From NCBI RefSeq assembly GCF_001595985.1, contig NZ_LOJJ01000001.1, positions 1 through 64,000 on the forward strand: DNA of 64,000 nucleotides, written 5' to 3'. This DNA comes from Polynucleobacter sinensis. GTDB taxonomy: Bacteria > Pseudomonadota > Gammaproteobacteria > Burkholderiales > Burkholderiaceae. The notes beneath the pieces are model-generated. The model did no database searches, was not told where the DNA came from, and saw nothing but the letters and a program-made list of their open reading frames with translations. The position numbers were made by a program, and so were the translations under genes. Of this stretch, positions 6,353 through 14,112 are shown in pieces (within the stretch, counting starts at the first letter, position 1; the number at the start of each line of letters is the position of its first letter).

Positions 6353-7735
6353 ATGAAACTCCTCGATATAAAACCTTTTGCAGCGGCTGCGATGGCATTG
6401 CTAACCATTTCATCCAATTCGGCTATGGCAACAAGCTTAATGGAGGTATGGCGTGAAGCCCAAAATAGAGACCCAGAATTCATTGCCAGTCGCTATGAGC
6501 AGATGGCTGGAGAGAAGAGACGCGATCAGGGAACTTCCTTATGGCTTCCAAGCGTTAACTTAACCGCCCTCACCGGCAGCATGAGCTACAACACCTCAAC
6601 CACTGGCGCGCAATTCTATGCACCAGGTATGGGCACCTTTAATGGGGCTAATTTCAATACCTCAGTCAATAATGGTTTCGTTAACCGATATACCGTCGGC
6701 GCTACCCAATCAATTTATAACCGCGAGCGCCTCGCCCAAAGCCGACAGCTCAATCTCTCAGCCGATGCCTCCAATCTTGGTGCTCAAGTAGCGAACCAAA
6801 ATCTGATCTTGTTGGTTGCCGAACGCTATTTCGATGTCCTTAGTGCCGAAGAGTCTGTTAGATTGGTCAAAAAACAAGAAGCAGCAATTGCCAATACGCG
6901 CCAACAAATTGAGAAGCGCTTTAGGCTTGGCGATGCCAGTCAAACTGATATGCAAGAAGCAAACGAGAGATTGGACACGGTAAAAGTACGCGCTCTAGAT
7001 GCAAGTAATAATCTTGCAGTCAAAAAACTTGCATTACAGGACTTATTCGGGGGCGTAGTTAATATTGAGAAATCAAAAATCAACTTAAATGTTGCGCAAC
7101 TATCACTTCCAAACCTCGAAACTCATGTAGGAAAGCTTAAGTCCCAGAATATCCAACTGCAAATGCTTTCAACGCAAGAAAAAGCTGCGAAAGAAGAGGC
7201 TGAAAAGTACGGTGCAGCAGCCTCACCTAAGTTGGATGCGGTTGCACAGTCCTCTAAAGATAGTTTAAGTGGATCTGGCAATTTTGGCCCCGCTAACAAT
7301 ACAGCAACCAATAATTATCTCGTTGGATTACAGCTTTCAATCCCTCTATATACCGGCGGCTACCGCACGGCTAAGCAAGAAGAGTCATTGCTCTTGGTTG
7401 AAAAGATTAAAGCCGAGTACAACAAGTCTGAGCAGAATCTAGAGAGAACCTTAAGATCAGTTTGGTATTCACTCAATAGCGCAAAGGATAAGCTGACGGC
7501 ATTATCAAGTGCCCAAAAGACTGGCGAAGCAAGGTTAAGCTCTACTCGGGTCGGGTATGCGCATGGTTCTCGCACCACGATGGAACTTTTGGGAGCCGAA
7601 AGCGACCTTATTGCCAATGACTATGCGCTTTATATGGAAAAAGTGAACTATCTTCTTAATCGATTACGCCTAGCTGCGCTTACGGGTGAAATCTCAGAGC
7701 AGGATCTTTCAATGGTAAATGCATACCTTAATTGA
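6353..7735 (+). CDS. TolC-family outer-membrane efflux channel
   Basis: A 460-aa outer-membrane factor with a cleavable signal peptide ending ALA-like at about residue 26 (SNSAMA). Two OEP repeats follow, each with a beta-strand segment (VNRYTVGATQSIY; NYLVGLQLSIPLYTGG) and long amphipathic periplasmic helices. There is no lipobox, so it is TolC-like rather than OprM-like. It begins 15 bases after the DUF2892 gene and should be the outer-membrane exit for the RND permease. TolC family proteins normally need an adaptor to meet RND pumps, and none is encoded here. Confidence 0.88.
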   Translation: MKLLDIKPFAAAAMALLTISSNSAMATSLMEVWREAQNRDPEFIASRYEQMAGEKRRDQGTSLWLPSVNLTALTGSMSYNTSTTGAQFYAPGMGTFNGANFNTSVNNGFVNRYTVGATQSIYNRERLAQSRQLNLSADASNLGAQVANQNLILLVAERYFDVLSAEESVRLVKKQEAAIANTRQQIEKRFRLGDASQTDMQEANERLDTVKVRALDASNNLAVKKLALQDLFGGVVNIEKSKINLNVAQLSLPNLETHVGKLKSQNIQLQMLSTQEKAAKEEAEKYGAAASPKLDAVAQSSKDSLSGSGNFGPANNTATNNYLVGLQLSIPLYTGGYRTAKQEESLLLVEKIKAEYNKSEQNLERTLRSVWYSLNSAKDKLTALSSAQKTGEARLSSTRVGYAHGSRTTMELLGAESDLIANDYALYMEKVNYLLNRLRLAALTGEISEQDLSMVNAYLN

Positions 7736-7773
7736 TCCAACAAAAGCAAACTTAGAAGAACGAAGGAAATCAG

Positions 7774-8448
7774 ATGAAGAATTTAGAAGCTAAAAAAATG
7801 TGGGATGACCGCTTTAATAGCGAAGACTTTCTATTCGGAACTGAAGCAAACACATTTTTACAAGAGATGGCCCCAAAGCACCTCAAAGAAAATGCCCGAA
7901 TTTTGTGTATTGCAGATGGCGAAGGCAGAAACTCTACTTGGCTAGCCCAGCAGAATCACCAAGTTGATGCGTTTGACTTTTCTGATATCGCAATTGAGAA
8001 AGCAAAAAAGTTTGCGAGCAGTAAAAATGTAGAGGTCAATTACGTTGTATCTGATTGTCAGTCAATAAATTGGGAGGCGGGCGATTACGATGCAATCATT
8101 GCGATATTCATTCAATTCTCAAACCCCAAAGAACGCTCAAGATTATTTAAAGATATGCTATTAGCATTAAAGCCGGGCGGCGTCTTAATCCTGCAGGGTT
8201 ACACGCCCAAGCAATTGGAATATAAAACCGGTGGGCCAAGTCAGATTGAAAATTTGTACACAGAACGAGTTATAAAGAGTTTGCTTAAGAATACAAAAAT
8301 TGAAGTCTTAAAAAGCTATGAAGCAGAATTAAGCGAGGGAAAAGCACATTCTGGAAAATCAGCGCTAATTGGGGTGGTGGCAATTAAGAAGCCAGTATCG
8401 ATATGGCAGTTCGCCCTATCAGCAATTATGATGCCGATGTTTTCATAA
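7774..8448 (+). CDS. class I SAM-dependent methyltransferase (TehB-like)
   Basis: A 224-aa soluble methyltransferase. The SAM-binding motif I is ILCIADGEGRNSTWLA (about residues 43-58), the acidic ribose-binding residue follows in VDAFDFSD, and the post-motif strand is YDAIIAIFIQF. The GEGRNS form is typical of TehB and thiol or thiopurine methyltransferase relatives that methylate small toxic molecules. It is the last gene of the RND operon, about 38 bases after the TolC-like gene. The C-terminus carries an unusual hydrophobic tail (IWQFALSAIMMPMFS). In this setting a thiol or sulfide methyltransferase is attractive but unproven. Confidence 0.7.
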   Translation: MKNLEAKKMWDDRFNSEDFLFGTEANTFLQEMAPKHLKENARILCIADGEGRNSTWLAQQNHQVDAFDFSDIAIEKAKKFASSKNVEVNYVVSDCQSINWEAGDYDAIIAIFIQFSNPKERSRLFKDMLLALKPGGVLILQGYTPKQLEYKTGGPSQIENLYTERVIKSLLKNTKIEVLKSYEAELSEGKAHSGKSALIGVVAIKKPVSIWQFALSAIMMPMFS

Positions 8449-8491
8449 TCAGCGGTGAATTATTTTCTAGCTATTAATTACTATCAGCGAA

Positions 8492-9211
8492 TTACATTCC
8501 TCGTTTTGCAAAATCCTTGAGCGCATTCATATTGGGAATTTGGACTGAAAGCCTTGTAACATCTGAAATCAACCCCTGCTCTGACATAGATGCTAAGGCT
8601 CTACTAATTGTTTCAAATTTGACATCCATCATCAAACCCAGATCCTCACGTCTAAAAAGAGGTGCGACTGTGTGGGAGCTCGTTTCCCTTGCCAGTTGAA
8701 TAAAAAATCTGGCTAGGCGAATTTCAATGCGCCCAGTATTAATCTCTGAAAACCATGCTTCAGATTCCGAGAGCGCCTCACCCCATTTCTTCACTATCTG
8801 ACGATGCAATCTTGGAGATTCCTCCCCCAGACTTGAAATAACATTTTTAGGAATCTTACACGCACGAATATTAGTAAGCGCAGTAGCAGCGTGCTTGTAA
8901 TGATCACCCAATAGTGCCTCCATCCCAAATAAATCTCCCGGCTTTACAAGCCGTACAATCCTGCTGGTGCCATCAGGATTGAGATGGAGTAACTTTAAAT
9001 AACCTTGACGCAAGGTATAAACATGCTGAGCAGATTCACCCTGGGAATAAATCAAAGAATTTGCTTCATACTTTAAATCGTCTATTGGAGAATGAATTTT
9101 AGAGAAATCCTCCTCATTTAACTCTGCGAACAAAGCAGAGCTCCGGATAGAGCATGACTCACAGTCGCTCTGACCCTGCCAAGCAATCTTTATATCTACA
9201 GGCTTCATCAT
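8492..9211 (-). CDS. Fnr/Crp-family transcriptional regulator
   Basis: A 239-aa protein with an N-terminal cyclic-nucleotide-like beta barrel (about 30-130), a dimer helix and a C-terminal helix-turn-helix. The recognition helix has the E-x-x-S-R signature (FETISRAL) that reads TTGAT half-sites in FNR. Of the four iron-sulfur cysteines of E. coli FNR it keeps Cys17, Cys20 and Cys118 but has Ala26 where the third N-terminal cysteine belongs, so a standard 4Fe-4S cluster is doubtful. It lies directly downstream of cydB on the same strand. A TTGAT-type site occurs in the window at 708-721. Likely a low-oxygen or redox activator. Confidence 0.8.
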   Translation of the reverse strand: MMKPVDIKIAWQGQSDCESCSIRSSALFAELNEEDFSKIHSPIDDLKYEANSLIYSQGESAQHVYTLRQGYLKLLHLNPDGTSRIVRLVKPGDLFGMEALLGDHYKHAATALTNIRACKIPKNVISSLGEESPRLHRQIVKKWGEALSESEAWFSEINTGRIEIRLARFFIQLARETSSHTVAPLFRREDLGLMMDVKFETISRALASMSEQGLISDVTRLSVQIPNMNALKDFAKRGM

Positions 9212-9248
9212 CGCGATATTCTCAAGTTAACTCTATAGACATTATTTT

Positions 9249-9280
9249 ATGCGTACATTTGTATATACGTTTATACGCAT
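9249..9280. promoter_or_regulatory. inverted repeat upstream of the Fnr-type gene
   Basis: ATGCGTA (9249-9255) and TACGCAT (9274-9280) are perfect 7-bp inverted repeats spaced by 18 bases, with the smaller palindrome GTATATAC between them. They lie in the 103-base gap between cydB and the regulator gene, where the regulator promoter would be. It is not an FNR-type site. Function unknown. Confidence 0.3.
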
Positions 9281-9314
9281 ATACATGCTGAATAATAAAT
9301 GGGGTAAAACGTTA

Positions 9315-10331
9315 CTAATAATAAGTGAGTACGCTAGCTTTACCCTTAAAGATTCTGTATGAAAAAAGGGTATAACCAAGAATGGTAGGCAGAACTACGA
9401 TTGCACCCCAAAAAATAAACCATAGGGATTCAGTAGCTGCAGCCGCTTGCCACAACGTCATTTTCCCAATAATGACATATGGAAAAATACTATAAGCAAT
9501 ACCAAAAAATGCCAGCCAAAAAATGGCAACAACACAGGCAAAAGGTAACCACTCCCTCTTGCTGGAGCCTTTTTCTAATGCACAAATAAAATGATTGGCG
9601 AGAAAAAATAAAATAGCGGTCGCAATGGGAATTGGGGAAAGCCAAAGAATTTGTGGCCAAGAAAACCATTTATGCATAATTTCAGGACTGAAGTATGGAG
9701 TAGCAGCAGAGACTAATGCGACCCCAAATCCAGTGAGCCATAAACTTGTTTTAGCCCATCGAAATGATTGTTGCTGAAGGGTTCCTTCAGTTTTTAAAAT
9801 TAACCAGGCAGATCCCAAGAGAATATAACCTGCTGGTAAACATATTCCAACAAGGAGTGAAAAGACCCAGCCCAGAATTCCTGAATCAAAACCCACAATC
9901 AGCCGGCCGATCATGATGCCCTGAGAGACCGAGGCGATCAAACTGCCGACGTAAAACAATAAGTTCCAAAGTGGCTTTTGCTCAATATTGACCTTGACCC
10001 TAAAGTCAAATGAGACGCCTCGCAAAATTAATCCAATCAACATTGCCGCTACAGGCAAGTAAAGCTCTGTCAGTATTACCCCGTGAGCCAGAGGAAATGC
10101 AACTAGCAATAAGCCGACACCCAAAACAATCCAGGTTTCATTAGCATCCCAGAATGGACCAATCGATGCAATCATCATGTCCTTATCATGATCCGATGCC
10201 CGATTAAGGAGCATTCCGATTCCCAAGTCGTAACCATCCAGAACTACATATGACAGCATGGCAATACCCATCGCGACAAAGAAAAATAGTGGCAACCAGA
10301 CTGATGCTTGGGTGAAGTCAATTGGCGTCAT
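9315..10331 (-). CDS. cydB: cytochrome bd-type ubiquinol oxidase subunit II
   Basis: A 338-aa polytopic protein with the CydB hallmarks: the N-terminal YVVLDGYDLGIGMLLNR segment and the helix carrying GPFWDANETWIVLG. CydB partners CydA, stabilising the hemes and contributing to the proton pathway. The gene starts three bases after the cydA stop, so the pair is translationally coupled. Its length is close to CioB-type subunits. No CydX-like small protein is visible downstream. Confidence 0.93.
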   Translation of the reverse strand: MTPIDFTQASVWLPLFFFVAMGIAMLSYVVLDGYDLGIGMLLNRASDHDKDMMIASIGPFWDANETWIVLGVGLLLVAFPLAHGVILTELYLPVAAMLIGLILRGVSFDFRVKVNIEQKPLWNLLFYVGSLIASVSQGIMIGRLIVGFDSGILGWVFSLLVGICLPAGYILLGSAWLILKTEGTLQQQSFRWAKTSLWLTGFGVALVSAATPYFSPEIMHKWFSWPQILWLSPIPIATAILFFLANHFICALEKGSSKREWLPFACVVAIFWLAFFGIAYSIFPYVIIGKMTLWQAAAATESLWFIFWGAIVVLPTILGYTLFSYRIFKGKASVLTYY

Positions 10332-10334
10332 AAC

Positions 10335-11696
10335 TTAAGTCCTAAAGGGGCTCCACGAGGATTCGGATTTTTTCTCAATTTGAGCATTGGGATTTTCTTT
10401 ATCATCAGCCTGACGAGCCAGATAGAAAACCACCCAAATGTATGCGCTCAACAAACCTACATAAAGAGTTAAATAAGCAAAAAGTGTAGAAAAGACCATG
10501 CTTGTTGGCAAAGTTGTTGCGGCTTGAGCAGTTGTAAGCACGCCAGTAACTAAGTAGGGTTGACGTCCAATTTCGGTCACATACCAACCAGCTAAGACTG
10601 CAACCCAGCCAGAAAAGGTCATCAACACCAAACCTTTGGCTATCAACCTTGGTAGATGTCGATTTTGACGTAACTGCCACCGCCCTAACCATGAAAATAA
10701 GAGCATTAAGATACCCATGCCAACCATGATCCGAAAAGCAAAAAATACAGGGGCGACAGGAGGAATCTTCTCTCCAAATTCATTCAAACCCTTAACCTCA
10801 CCATCCCAGCTATGAGTTAAGTACAGCGATGCCAACTTAGGAATACTGATCTCATAATCATTGGTGCGAGTTTGTTGATTCGGTATTCCAAAGATCACTG
10901 CAGGTACACCAGTACCGCCATTCCAAATCCCCTCCATGGCAGCTAACTTTGCAGGCTGATGATGAAGGGTATTGAGGCCGTGCAAATCTCCAAGCATGAT
11001 TTGAATAGGCGTTAAAACCATGGCAACAGTGAGAGCCAACTTCATTACCAGTAAGTTTGCTGGTGAGCGACTATTCCGCAGATATCGATATGCAGAAATT
11101 CCAGCCAAGAAAAATGATACCGTCAGAAAGGAGGCCAGAAGCATGTGAGCAAGCCGATAAGGCATCGATGGATTAAAGATAATAGCCATCCAATCAACGG
11201 CATGTGCCCTACCGTCAATCATGGTAAATCCCTGCGGGGTTTGCATCCATGAATTTAAAGCAATGATCCAGAAGGCAGAAAGACTGGTTCCAAAAGCCAC
11301 GAGAAAGGTGGCCAATGTATGGACTCGTTGCGAAACACGCTTTGCGCCAAAGAGCATGACTCCTAGAAAAGTTGCCTCAAGAAAAAATGCCGTTAAAACT
11401 TCATAAGCTAGTAATGGGCCAGCAATATTGCCGACTGTTTCCATATAGCCGGGCCAGTTTGTCCCAAACTGAAAACTCATCGTGATGCCACTTACGACAC
11501 CTAAAGCAAAAGTTAAAGCGAAGATTTTTATCCAGAACTGATATGCCTCTTGCCAGCAATCTAATCCAGTTCGGTTATGTTGAATCTTGAAGTAAAAAAG
11601 AAACCAACCTAATGCAATCGAAATTGTCGGGAAAAGAATATGGAAGGAAATATTCGCACCAAATTGAATGCGACTATAAAGCAACGAATCGAGCAC
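10335..11696 (-). CDS. cydA: cytochrome bd-type ubiquinol oxidase subunit I (short Q-loop, CIO type)
   Basis: A 453-aa heme-binding subunit that oxidises quinol and reduces oxygen at very high affinity. The N-terminal helix has His19, the heme b595/d ligand position. The C-terminal GRQPYLVTGVLTTAQA block is the GRQPW-type motif. E. coli CydA has 522 residues; the shorter length reflects the short Q-loop of the cyanide-insensitive (CIO) branch. The start is GTG at 11696 with GGAG a few bases upstream. With the adjacent Fnr-type gene this suggests expression at low oxygen or under sulfide, which inhibits aa3 but not bd oxidases. Confidence 0.92.
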   Translation of the reverse strand: MLDSLLYSRIQFGANISFHILFPTISIALGWFLFYFKIQHNRTGLDCWQEAYQFWIKIFALTFALGVVSGITMSFQFGTNWPGYMETVGNIAGPLLAYEVLTAFFLEATFLGVMLFGAKRVSQRVHTLATFLVAFGTSLSAFWIIALNSWMQTPQGFTMIDGRAHAVDWMAIIFNPSMPYRLAHMLLASFLTVSFFLAGISAYRYLRNSRSPANLLVMKLALTVAMVLTPIQIMLGDLHGLNTLHHQPAKLAAMEGIWNGGTGVPAVIFGIPNQQTRTNDYEISIPKLASLYLTHSWDGEVKGLNEFGEKIPPVAPVFFAFRIMVGMGILMLLFSWLGRWQLRQNRHLPRLIAKGLVLMTFSGWVAVLAGWYVTEIGRQPYLVTGVLTTAQAATTLPTSMVFSTLFAYLTLYVGLLSAYIWVVFYLARQADDKENPNAQIEKKSESSWSPFRT

Positions 11697-11762
11697 GATA
11701 TCTCCAAATTAAAGTGATGCAAATATTGTGTCACTAAATTGACTATGGCGCTGGAAGGACAT

Positions 11763-11798
11763 ATTCCAAATCCTTTCGTATTAGCAAGGATTTGGAAT
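11763..11798. terminator. 13-bp hairpin between the peroxiredoxin and cydA
   Basis: ATTCCAAATCCTT (11763-11775) and AAGGATTTGGAAT (11786-11798) are perfect inverted repeats around a ten-base loop, 16 bases after the peroxiredoxin stop. The stem is strong enough to end transcription, but no T-run follows on either strand. It could instead be a processing site or an operator for cydAB. Confidence 0.4.
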
Positions 11799-11813
11799 GG
11801 TTAAGATACCAGG

Positions 11814-12458
11814 TTAATTTAACTTTTTAGTGCTGTAATACCAATCCACCGTGTTGTAACCTTCACTAGCGCGCTTATCAGCTGCCTCAGAAGTTTTTGG
11901 CGGAGGCACGATGACATCGCAACCTGGCGTCCAACCTTCTGGAGTGGCTACTGAATTCTTATCACTGGTTTGCATCGCTTGTAATAAACGGACAAATTCA
12001 TCAATAGATCGACCATTACTCATTGGGTAGTAAACCATGGCACGCAAGATACCTTTAGGATCAATAAAAAAGGTAGCGCGTACTGCCTGAGTATCGGCTG
12101 CACCTGGATGCACCATGCCGTAGGCAGAGGCCACTTCCATCTTGATATCTTCAATGATTGGAAAGGTGATCTTTTGACCAAATTTCTCTTCAATATTTCT
12201 AACCCATGCTAAATGCGAAAAGAGGCTATCGATTGACAAGCCTAATAGCTCACAGTTCATTGATTTAAATGTCTCCGCTGCTTTAGCAAAGCCAATAAAC
12301 TCCGTAGTACATACTGGCGTGAAATCTGCTGGATGAGAGAAAAGAATGAGCCACTTACCTTCATAATCAGCAAGCTTTTTATCTCCAAAAGTAGTTTTAG
12401 CGCTAAATTCTGGCGCCCTCTCATTTAATCTTGGGAACTGCATTACGATTTCACTCAT
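11814..12458 (-). CDS. 1-Cys peroxiredoxin (Prx6 subfamily)
   Basis: A 214-aa AhpC/TSA-fold enzyme that reduces peroxides. The active-site segment is HPADFTPVCTTEF with peroxidatic Cys50, and the long C-terminal domain (GWTPGCDVIVPPP, then YNTVDWYYSTKK) is typical of the Prx6 family. The N-terminus lacks a signal peptide, so it acts in the cytoplasm. Thioredoxin 2 or glutathione systems encoded nearby could regenerate it. An AT-rich palindrome lies in its divergent promoter region. Confidence 0.9.
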   Translation of the reverse strand: MSEIVMQFPRLNERAPEFSAKTTFGDKKLADYEGKWLILFSHPADFTPVCTTEFIGFAKAAETFKSMNCELLGLSIDSLFSHLAWVRNIEEKFGQKITFPIIEDIKMEVASAYGMVHPGAADTQAVRATFFIDPKGILRAMVYYPMSNGRSIDEFVRLLQAMQTSDKNSVATPEGWTPGCDVIVPPPKTSEAADKRASEGYNTVDWYYSTKKLN

Positions 12459-12510
12459 GATTTTGTCCTTTGTTTATTGAACTTTAATCATACACTTATT
12501 TTATATTTTT

Positions 12511-12523
12511 ATATAATGTATAT
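12511..12523. promoter_or_regulatory. AT-rich palindrome in the peroxiredoxin promoter region
   Basis: ATATA-ATG-TATAT is a 13-base palindrome in the 133-base divergent gap. Its left part, TATATAATG (12510-12518), is identical to nine bases of the inverted repeat upstream of the rhodanese gene (1194-1200 region). A common regulator is possible; such AT-rich matches also arise by chance. Confidence 0.3.
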
Positions 12524-12591
12524 TTATATTTGATGCTGCTGATAAGGCTTCTAGCTATCGTTACCCCTTAACCATTACCGAGAAATCTACC

Positions 12592-13083
12592 GTGCTGATA
12601 TCCAAAAGGCTTTTTACGCTCCTAACCCTGATTACGATCACCATTAGTCCATTTTCAAACGCGCAGACCAATCCTATTCAAGTCGGTGGCTCGATTCCGC
12701 AGATGACCCTTACAGATCAGCATGAAAAGCCCTGGACAGTTCCTGCAGATACCAAGCTAGTTTTATTTAGCGGCAGTCGCGATGCCAATACGATTGCTCA
12801 AGGCCTGCTGAGCCAAAAGCCAGCGGAATACCTCAAATCTATGAATGCGGTGTATCTATCAGATATGAGCAAAATGCCGGGCTTTATCACCAGAAACTTC
12901 GCCCTTCCCTCTATGAGAGAGCTTCCTTATTCGCTAGGTGTCGTACTAAATGCCGATGAAACCAAAACATTTCCCCGAGAGGATGGAGCCCTGACAGCGG
13001 TATTTTTAAAAAAGGGAAAAATCACCCACATCGAGTTTGTGAAAACTACCGATGGTTTAGCTCAAGCCTTAGAAGCTCAGTAA
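12592..13083 (+). CDS. exported thioredoxin-fold protein, function unknown
   Basis: A 163-aa protein with a signal peptide of about 24 residues (cleavage after SNA, before QTNPI). The mature part resembles a thioredoxin fold (VGGSIPQMTLTD, then KLVLFSGSRD) but has no CxxC or any cysteine, so it cannot act as a disulfide oxidoreductase. The start is GTG at 12592, without a strong ribosome binding site. It is divergent from the peroxiredoxin and probably periplasmic. A redox-related or chaperone role is only suggested by fold and neighbour. Confidence 0.65.
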   Translation: MLISKRLFTLLTLITITISPFSNAQTNPIQVGGSIPQMTLTDQHEKPWTVPADTKLVLFSGSRDANTIAQGLLSQKPAEYLKSMNAVYLSDMSKMPGFITRNFALPSMRELPYSLGVVLNADETKTFPREDGALTAVFLKKGKITHIEFVKTTDGLAQALEAQ

Positions 13084-13165
13084 TTAAGGCCTATTCAATT
13101 TATGCTTAATGGGGTTTTGAAAATAAGGAAAAAAACCAGGCAGATATTGCATTCATGCTTAAATT

Positions 13166-13193
13166 GGCCGTCTCCTACTGGCCGGACTCGGCC
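13166..13193 (+). repeat. degenerate intergenic repeat, copy B
   Basis: This stretch is the partner of 161-188 (19 of 28 positions identical, opposite strand). It lies in the 263-base gap between the exported thioredoxin-fold gene and the XRE gene, in an unusually GC-rich patch (GGCCGTCTCC, GGCCGG, CGGCCG). A short inverted copy of GCCGTCT occurs at 13247-13253. No gene is visible in the gap. Confidence 0.3.
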
Positions 13194-13268
13194 GATCAAA
13201 ACCCTAAAAATAGTCTCATTTGACTGTCTGCAATAGGTCAAGAGGAAGACGGCGAATAGGAGTTACAA

Positions 13269-13300
13269 CGCCCCACTAGATTTCAATGGGCGGCTCTTTT
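13269..13300 (+). terminator. possible terminator
   Basis: CGCCC (13269-13273) pairs with GGGCG (13288-13292), followed on the plus strand by GCTCTTTT. The stem is short and the loop long. It lies about 190 bases after the exported thioredoxin-fold gene and before the oppositely oriented XRE gene. Confidence 0.3.
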
Positions 13301-13346
13301 AAATAATTACAGGTAGCCCTTTTCGCCTTAATACTCACAAGTTTGA

Positions 13347-13595
13347 TTAAAGCTTATCTGAATTAAATTTGAGCAACTCTGACGGATCAAGCTTCAATGC
13401 TTCAGCTAATTTGCAAATATTGATGATTGCAATATTTCGTTGACCTCTCTCAACCCCGCCCAAATAACTTCTAGCGATTCCACTTTCCAGCGCCAACTGC
13501 TCTTGAGAGATGCCAATCTCTTTCCGTAATTTTGCAAGGTTTGAGCCGAATAACAGTCGGGGGTCTTTTTTGCTGACATTAATTTGTTTAGCCAT
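13347..13595 (-). CDS. XRE-family helix-turn-helix regulator
   Basis: An 82-aa single-domain DNA-binding protein of the HTH_3 (Cro/C1) family. The helix-turn-helix reads GISQEQLALESGIARSYLGG (about 28-47), followed by VERGQRNIAI. No second domain is present. It is divergent from the 121-aa gene with a 144-base gap between them and probably regulates itself and that gene. Proteins of this size control restriction-modification, toxin-antitoxin or mobile-element genes. No methylase, nuclease or toxin is recognisable beside it. Confidence 0.8.
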   Translation of the reverse strand: MAKQINVSKKDPRLLFGSNLAKLRKEIGISQEQLALESGIARSYLGGVERGQRNIAIINICKLAEALKLDPSELLKFNSDKL

Positions 13596-13739
13596 GTTTT
13601 GATGCTATGACTATGATTACTATAAGACCACTCTCTATGAGTGACAATTTAGCCAAATTAGTTTAAATTTGTGGCCAATCAGGCGCGACTTTTGAAGCCC
13701 TTAATAGGAGCCCTGTAGATCTAAGTCAGGAGATGGGTT

Positions 13740-14105
13740 ATGGAAAAAAGCAATATGGAGAGACTAAGTAAAGAAGTCTTAAAGCAAGGAGCAGAGGCAG
13801 CTTTGCCATGCAATCTCACCGATGAATGGTTAGATTTACTTGAGAGGGATTTGGAGATGATCCTACAAGAGGGGGATCACAGCTACTTAACTGCGCCATT
13901 GGCGATGGTTGTCCATCTTATATTTCACAAGCATGGCGGGAAGGGCAAGAAGGTCACCTTTTCCGAGGAAGATCTATTTAACTACCTGCGGTATCTTTAC
14001 TTTGAGATTTCACTTGAGACGGTGCGGCGCAATACAAACATTGCTCCAGCGCCTGCAACACTGGAAACAATTCTTACAAATCGAGACGTGAGTTGGGAAG
14101 AGTAA
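13740..14105 (+). CDS. hypothetical 121-aa protein next to the recombinase module
   Basis: A soluble, acidic, mainly helical protein I do not recognise. It starts at ATG 13740 with a GGAGATGG ribosome binding site just upstream. It lies divergent to the XRE regulator and converges on the 141-aa gene with only seven bases between the stop codons. It contains no catalytic motif I can name. Its position makes it either a cargo gene or an accessory part (regulator or antitoxin-like partner) of the module. Confidence 0.55.
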   Translation: MEKSNMERLSKEVLKQGAEAALPCNLTDEWLDLLERDLEMILQEGDHSYLTAPLAMVVHLIFHKHGGKGKKVTFSEEDLFNYLRYLYFEISLETVRRNTNIAPAPATLETILTNRDVSWEE

Positions 14106-14112
14106 CTATCAA

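Noticed and set aside
10405..10692. 95-aa ORF within cydA on the same strand
   Set aside because: Alternate frame of a well-conserved gene; the cydA frame carries the heme and quinol motifs.
13166..13262. GC-rich block with inverted GCCGTCT copies, considered as an attC-like or element-end site
   Set aside because: The arms are only seven bases, no GTTRRRY core is present, and there is no matching sequence at the other end of the recombinase module.
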